Positions 59,346 to 64,000 of a stretch of DNA of 64,000 nt are shown here, one piece after another. Each line of letters starts with the position of its first letter. The first letter of the stretch is position 1. The translations under genes and the position numbers were made by a program. Origin of the DNA: an uncultured Lachnospiraceae bacterium (GTDB taxonomy: Bacteria > Bacillota > Clostridia > Lachnospirales > Lachnospiraceae); the NCBI GenBank assembly GCA_910579495.1, contig CAJTVD010000011.1:1-64000 (forward strand), given 5' to 3'. The notes beneath the pieces were generated by a model. The model was not told the DNA's origin and searched no databases. It was given only the letters and a program-made list of their open reading frames with translations.

Positions 59346-61217
59346 GTGCGCCCAGCAAAGGGCAATTAACCTAGCAGGTGCGAGTCCTGTCTGCCAAGGT
59401 CTAGCCAACCAGCAGTAGCGAGTCTTGCGTTGCAGTCAGTAATGACTGCAGCGAAGCGTAGACAGCAAGCAAGTAGGGTTGCAATGCGATTGAGCTTCGA
59501 AATGTTACCAATCAGAGGGCTGACGTCTTAACTGGTGCGGAAAGCAACATCGTATGTTTCGTAACAGGCAAGAAACATACGGCACTGCGGAGTCAAAGAG
59601 CCAATCATGCTTGACATTGTGGTTAGTTGTCAACTGGGGAGAGCCTGCCACTTCTCGGAAACGAGTACGTTCTGTCAACTAGAAGATGGAGGCAGACGGA
59701 TGAGTGACAGGCAGTCGGATAGCTTCATAGTACTGATGAAGTCGGGTAATGCCGGTGGAGGGAAGGGAGCTACATAGTAACGCTCTTTCTGAGGACACAT
59801 CAACCGTGCTCAGGAACGGAGGTATTGATGGGAACGAAATTAGAAAGGATAGCAGAAATATCGGCGACTACGCCAAAGCCAGAGTTCACTTCGCTGTATC
59901 ACCTGATTAATGCGGACCTGCTCATGCAGTGTCACAAGGAACTGGATGGAAATAAAGCAGTAGGCATAGACAGAGTGACAAAAGCGGAGTATGGGGAACA
60001 TCTGGAAGAAAACGTAACAAATCTTGTGGAGCGGTTAAAGAACAGAGCCTACAAGCCCTGCCCATCGCTGCGGGTATTTATTCCCAAAGGAAACGGGAAA
60101 ATGAGACCGCTGGGGATTGCTTCCTATGAGGACAAGATTGTGCAGCTTGCAGTGAAGAAAATACTGGAAGCGATTTACGAACCCAGATTTATGAGCTGTA
60201 TGTATGGATTCAGACCAAACAGGGGATGCCATGACGCAATCAGAGAAGTACATCACAGAATCCAGAATGACTGGATAAACTATGTGGTGGATGCTGACAT
60301 AAAGGGTTTCTTCGACCACATGAGCCACGAATGGCTCATGGAATTTCTGAAACTGTATATTAAAGACACAAATCTGCTATGGCTGATAAATAAATACCTG
60401 AAAGCCGGAGTAATAACAGATGGTGTTTATGAGGACAGTGAAGAGGGTTCAGCACAGGGAAATATCATCAGTCCGATACTTGCAAATATCTATATGCATA
60501 ATGTATTGACCTTATGGTACAAGTTTGTGGTGCTGAAAGAGACGACTGGAAAGAGTTTCCTTACTGTTTACGCAGATGACTTTATTGCAGGATTTCAGTA
60601 TAAGGCAGACGCAGAGAAGTACTATGCAATGCTGAAAGAAAGACTGCGGAAGTTTAATCTTGAACTGGAAGAAAGCAAGAGCCGACTGATTGAGTTCGGA
60701 AAATTTGCGGAAAGCAACTGCAAACGCAGAGGGACAGGAAAACCAGAGACCTTCGACTTTCTGGGATTTACATTCTATTGTGGAAAAGGAAGAAAGAGCG
60801 GAAATTTCTGTGTGAAGCTGAAAACCAGCAGGAAGAAATATGCGCAGAAACTGAAAGCTATGAAAGTATGGCTCTATGCCAACAATGACCTGCCAGTAAA
60901 AGAATTGATAGCAAAACTAAATCAAAAGCTGGTGGGGCATTACAGGTATTACGGAGTTTCATTTAATAGTCAGAAGATTGGCTCATTTCTGCATTACACG
61001 CAGAAGTTCTTGTGCAAAGCATTAAACCGACGAAGTCAGAAGAAAAGTTACACATGGAATGGATTTGCAGATATGCTGAAAGTATATCCGCTTGCCAAAC
61101 CCAAGATTTATGTTAGGTTATTCTAGAAGCGAATGTTATTATGAGGAGCCGTATGCGTGAAAGGCGCACGTACGGATCTGTGAGGGGCTTGCGGCGTGAG
61201 CCGCTTGTCTACTCGAC
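59346..61217 (+). mobile_element. Group II intron with reverse transcriptase gene
   Basis: The 5' end GTGCGCCCAGC at 59346 matches the group II start. About 480 bp of structured, non-coding RNA sequence with many paired segments precede the reverse transcriptase gene. Domain V is seen at 61146-61179 (GAGCCGTATGCG, then GCGCACGTACGGATC), followed by a domain VI hairpin (GGCTTGCGGCGTGAGCCGCTTG) and an end near CTACTCGAC at about 61217. The exact 3' end is uncertain by a base or two. The intron sits between genes rather than inside one. Confidence 0.9.
59828..61126 (+). CDS. Group II intron reverse transcriptase/maturase
   Basis: The 432-residue protein starts at ATG 59828 (GGAGG 5 nt upstream). 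Reverse transcriptase blocks are present in order: IPKGNGKMRPLGIAS, VVDADIKGFFD, GSAQGNIISPILANIYMH, the YADDF active site, and DFLGFTF. A maturase domain follows (RKKYAQKLKAMK..HYRYYGVSFN) and ends in a basic stretch. No HNH endonuclease domain is visible at the C-terminus, so insertion would use other priming. It lies within the intron and acts on it. Confidence 0.93.
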   Translation: MGTKLERIAEISATTPKPEFTSLYHLINADLLMQCHKELDGNKAVGIDRVTKAEYGEHLEENVTNLVERLKNRAYKPCPSLRVFIPKGNGKMRPLGIASYEDKIVQLAVKKILEAIYEPRFMSCMYGFRPNRGCHDAIREVHHRIQNDWINYVVDADIKGFFDHMSHEWLMEFLKLYIKDTNLLWLINKYLKAGVITDGVYEDSEEGSAQGNIISPILANIYMHNVLTLWYKFVVLKETTGKSFLTVYADDFIAGFQYKADAEKYYAMLKERLRKFNLELEESKSRLIEFGKFAESNCKRRGTGKPETFDFLGFTFYCGKGRKSGNFCVKLKTSRKKYAQKLKAMKVWLYANNDLPVKELIAKLNQKLVGHYRYYGVSFNSQKIGSFLHYTQKFLCKALNRRSQKKSYTWNGFADMLKVYPLAKPKIYVRLF

Positions 61218-61268
61218 TGTTGAGTGATCAATCTACATGTTCAAAATTCAAACCAAGGGGGCTATTTG

Positions 61269-62137
61269 ATGGAAACGCAATCTCCTTCCTTTTCGACATC
61301 TAAAACGCTTGTAACATCGCTGCCTATTTTCTGTTGTTTTTGGCTGGAGATTTGGCGAACAGTATCATTTTTGACCGGCTTTTTTCACTTGTCAAATTCC
61401 AGAATGCAAGTTTCTATGTCATATTGAGAATGCTGGGCTGTACTTTTGTTACTGCGTTTCTCTTTTGGCTTTACACAAACAAAGCTCTGCATTTGAAGAT
61501 GAGTGATTTCAAAATTACATGGAACATCCAAGGCTGGGGCATTCTTTTATCTGCTCTCTTGCCTGCCTTTGTTGTCATTGTTTTTCTGGCCATTGGTAAA
61601 GCAGAAACACATATGCCTGCGCCCAGTGAAAGCGTCTTTATCGTAATCGCTTCTATGATTACCGCTTTAAAAGCCGGTGTGCTGGAGGAAATGCTGTTTC
61701 GCGGTTTCATCATGACGCTGCTTGAGCGAAGATGGAATCAATACGCTGCTATACTGGCGCCATCGCTCCTTTTTGGTTTGGCACATATTCCGTCTATGGA
61801 ATACTTTACAATTGCAGGTGTTTTGCTTTTAGTGATAAGCGGTACGCTGGTCGGTGTTATGTTTTCGCTTGCTGCTTATAAAGGAAATTCCATCAGCAAT
61901 GGGGCGCTTATGCACGCTGTATGGAATTTTGTTATGGTCACAGACATACTACACATCACCACCGCAGAGGGAGCGTATGGCAATCCGATCTGTTCCGTTA
62001 TCATTCCTTCGGACAATATATGGCTGACGGAAGGCGGATTTGGTGTGGAGGCTTCTTTGATTGCTGTGACCGGATATGCCCTTGTCTGCGCTTTTCTTAC
62101 ATTTAAGAAGGAAGCCTCAATCAAACGGCTGCCTTGA
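61269..62137 (+). pseudogene. CPBP intramembrane protease, frameshifted
   Basis: The start ATG 61269 (AAGGGGG upstream) opens a frame that reads METQSPSFSTSKTLVTSL. The rest of the protein (YFLLFLAGDLANSIIFDRLF onward) is in another frame from about 61325, consistent with one base lost near 61310-61330. The body has the CPBP motifs EEMLFRG, GLAHIPS and HAVWNFV within about eight membrane helices. CPBP proteases include CAAX-processing and bacteriocin self-immunity proteins. A shorter protein could start at an internal TTG (61334), so activity is not excluded. Confidence 0.78.
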
Positions 62138-62182
62138 ACTATTACAGTATTGTAACATTTCAAGGCGAAAAACCCAGCCATC

Positions 62183-62215
62183 TGTGACATTTCTGTGAGG
62201 ATTGGCTGTTAGGAT
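62183..62215 (+). promoter_or_regulatory. Direct-repeat operator and promoter of the ABC/FtsX transporter
   Basis: TGTGACA-TTTC-TGTGAGG (62183-62200) with TAGGAT (62210-62215) 9 bp downstream. A further half-box, TGTAACATTTC, lies at 62151-62161. Confidence 0.72.
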
Positions 62216-62245
62216 AACGGCATCACAGAAAGGATGGTGTTTATC

Positions 62246-62911
62246 ATGAGCATTTTGCAAACAACCGATCTAAAAAAACACTACGGCACAGAGCCGAATG
62301 TTACAAAGGCGCTGGACGGCGTGACTCTCTCCATTGAACAGGGGGAGTTTGCCGCCATCGTGGGGACCTCCGGCAGCGGCAAGTCCACACTGCTGAACAT
62401 GATGGGCGGGCTGGATGTGCCTACTTCCGGCAGCGTCAAGGTGAAAGACAAAGAGCTGGCCGGCCTGAAGGATGAACAGCTCACCATTTTCCGCCGCCGC
62501 AACATCGGCTTTATCTTCCAGAATTACAACCTTGTCCCCGTTCTGAACGTCTATGAAAACATCGTCCTGCCCGTGGAGCTGGACGGCGATACGGTCGATC
62601 AGAAGTTCATGGACGAGGTGGTGCGCCTGCTGGCTCTGGAGAACAAGCTGAACAGTATGCCGAATAATCTTTCTGGCGGGCAGCAGCAGCGTGTGGCCAT
62701 CGCCCGCGCCCTGGTTTCCAAGCCTGCCATCGTCCTGGCGGACGAGCCAACCGGCAATCTGGACAGCCGGACCAGCGCCGATGTGATGGGGCTTCTGAAA
62801 GTCACCAGCAGCAAGTTCCGCCAGACATTGGTGATGATTACCCACAACAACGAGATCGCCCAGCTTGCCGACCGCATTATCCGCATCGAGGACGGCAGGA
62901 TTTCCCAGTAA
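62246..62911 (+). CDS. ABC transporter ATP-binding protein, MacB/BceA-like
   Basis: The 221-residue ATPase starts at 62246 (MSILQTTDLKKHYG). It carries Walker A GTSGSGKSTLLNMMGG, signature NNLSGGQQQRVAIARAL, Walker B AIVLADEPTGNLD and the His switch VMITHNNEI. The GGLDxPTSG region and the following FxxQNYNLVP motif are typical of the subfamily paired with large FtsX permeases, which often resist antimicrobial peptides. Its promoter has the direct repeats found at the OmpR-type regulator gene. The permease gene lies 13 bp downstream. Confidence 0.94.
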   Translation: MSILQTTDLKKHYGTEPNVTKALDGVTLSIEQGEFAAIVGTSGSGKSTLLNMMGGLDVPTSGSVKVKDKELAGLKDEQLTIFRRRNIGFIFQNYNLVPVLNVYENIVLPVELDGDTVDQKFMDEVVRLLALENKLNSMPNNLSGGQQQRVAIARALVSKPAIVLADEPTGNLDSRTSADVMGLLKVTSSKFRQTLVMITHNNEIAQLADRIIRIEDGRISQ

Positions 62912-62924
62912 GGAGGGCGCAGAC

Positions 62925-64000
62925 ATGAACGATATTTTATTCGGAAACAACAACAGCGCAGTCATGAAAAGGCTGTCCGGCCGCTACTACAAGGCCAGCA
63001 AAAGCCGGAACATCATTGCGGTTATCGCAATCATTCTGACGACGATCCTGTTTACCACGATTTTCACCCTGGGTTCCGGCCTGCTGGACACGGTTCACGA
63101 CCAGAACATCCGCAAGGCAGGCGGCGATGGTCAGGCGGCTCTGACCTATATCAGCGACGAGGTTTACAACAATGTGGCAGGCAGTCCCCTGATCGAACGC
63201 ATCGCTTATGCAAAGGCAGTTTCCTACCGGCTGAAAAATCCGGGCCTGGAACGCTGGCGGTCTGACCTGTGGTATATGGATGATACCGCCCTGGAGTTTG
63301 CCCGCTATACCCCCACAACAGGCCGTCGGCCGGTCGCGGAAAATGAGATTATCGCAGACACAAAAACGCTGGAGGCTCTGGGCGTTCCGGCGCAGGTTGG
63401 GGAAACGGTTTCGCTGACCTATGAGGTCAAGGGCATTGTGTATACCACAGATTTTACTCTCTGTGGCTTTTGGGAAACCGACAGTTTGAGCAACATCGGG
63501 CGGCTGATCATATCAAAAGCCTTTCTTGACGCTCATTCAGACATTCTGACCTATACCTACCCCGTGGACAACGACTATTCCGGTGTTGTGACCGCCTACA
63601 TCATGTTTCAGGGCAGCGGCGATGTGGAAAGCCGTCTGCATCAGCTTCTTTCCGGAGCTGGCTATACCTGCGACACTATGGGCGGCAGTCCGGGGGACAG
63701 CGGTTATATCATTGCGGGCATCAGTCCCGCTTACCAGAGCGGCGCATTATCAGAAAACCCTGCCATGCTGATTTCCGGCATCGTGGGCGTTCTGCTGATT
63801 ATCATAACGGGCTATCTGATTATCTACAACATTTTTCAGATTTCCGTCATTCAGGATATTCAATCCTATGGGCAGCTCAAGACCCTGGGTACAACACAAC
63901 GCCAGATCCAGCGACTGATTAACCGGCAGGCCATCAGGCTCTGTGCTGTCAGCATCCCCATTGGACTACTGATTGGCTTTGTGATTGGGCGTGCCCTGGT
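62925..64000 (+). CDS. FtsX-type ABC permease, 3' end outside window
   Basis: The 358 visible codons start at ATG 62925 (AAGGAGG upstream). The N-terminus has one helix (about 27-52, SRNIIAVIAIILTTILFTTIF). A large extracellular domain of about 230 residues follows, and from about residue 285 come the membrane helices of an FtsX domain (LISGIVGVLLIIITGYLIIYNIFQIS, then the IRxxGTTQRQI motif). With the ATPase upstream it forms an antimicrobial-peptide-type transporter. The gene is cut by the window edge. Confidence 0.9.
   Translation, partial: MNDILFGNNNSAVMKRLSGRYYKASKSRNIIAVIAIILTTILFTTIFTLGSGLLDTVHDQNIRKAGGDGQAALTYISDEVYNNVAGSPLIERIAYAKAVSYRLKNPGLERWRSDLWYMDDTALEFARYTPTTGRRPVAENEIIADTKTLEALGVPAQVGETVSLTYEVKGIVYTTDFTLCGFWETDSLSNIGRLIISKAFLDAHSDILTYTYPVDNDYSGVVTAYIMFQGSGDVESRLHQLLSGAGYTCDTMGGSPGDSGYIIAGISPAYQSGALSENPAMLISGIVGVLLIIITGYLIIYNIFQISVIQDIQSYGQLKTLGTTQRQIQRLINRQAIRLCAVSIPIGLLIGFVIGRAL

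Overview
The window is a chromosomal replication-origin region of a low-to-mid GC Firmicute, most likely a Lachnospiraceae-type Clostridia. The reasons are the gene order around dnaA, a DUF3881-type gene next to serS, a DUF4446-type gene after parB, Gram-positive ribosome binding sites, and the style of the mobile genes. No species is assigned.

Chromosomal core (about 1-27,900). The minus-strand arm holds, from left to right, an in-frame flotillin/NCS1-permease fusion that runs off the left edge, a CPA2 antiporter, gyrA, gyrB, recF, an S4-domain gene, dnaN and dnaA. DnaA boxes flank dnaA on both sides (10,790-11,014 and 12,462-12,645), which suggests a bipartite oriC. The plus-strand arm runs rpmH, rnpA, yidD, yidC, jag, mnmE, mnmG, rsmG, a DegS/DegU-like two-component pair, two perfect parS sites, parA, parB, a DUF4446-like gene, an HD-GYP gene, serS and a DUF3881-like gene. 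The arms diverge from the origin, so most genes are co-directional with replication.

tRNA-Arg integration hotspot (27,386-28,211). A sigma-A-like promoter precedes a tandem array of decayed tRNA-Arg-like units with their own terminators. An intact tRNA-Arg(CCT) follows, then a cluster of eight TGCTAATA motifs, a tyrosine integrase and an excisionase. This is the left end of an integrated element whose right end was not found before position 64,000.

Element core (about 28,000-47,800). Two operons start with the same architecture: a palindromic box, an extended -10 promoter, and a two-part structured leader RNA ending in terminator-like hairpins. The two copies differ by compensatory changes. 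The operons carry a Cys-rich protein ending in a likely beta-clamp motif, a YqaJ-type nuclease, a RecD2-type helicase, a possible annealing protein, a primase-like protein, PcfK- and PcfJ-like proteins, a complete NAD-dependent DNA ligase, a ParM/ParR-like segregation pair and an XRE repressor. This amounts to a replication, recombination and maintenance module. No mating-pore ATPase, coupling protein or relaxase was recognised in the window.

Accessory region (about 48,000-64,000). This part is a mosaic. It has an Agr-type sensor/LytTR regulator pair, a lipoprotein plus ABC-type transporter operon, and an OmpR-type two-component system. It also has remnants of a second, decayed copy of such a system, a DUF218 membrane protein, a small kinase-like gene, a group II intron, a frameshifted CPBP protease and an ABC/FtsX transporter running off the right edge. 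Three promoters here share 7-4-7 direct repeats at matching distance from the -10 box, which links the OmpR-type regulator to its own gene, to an unknown 176-aa gene and to the ABC/FtsX transporter.
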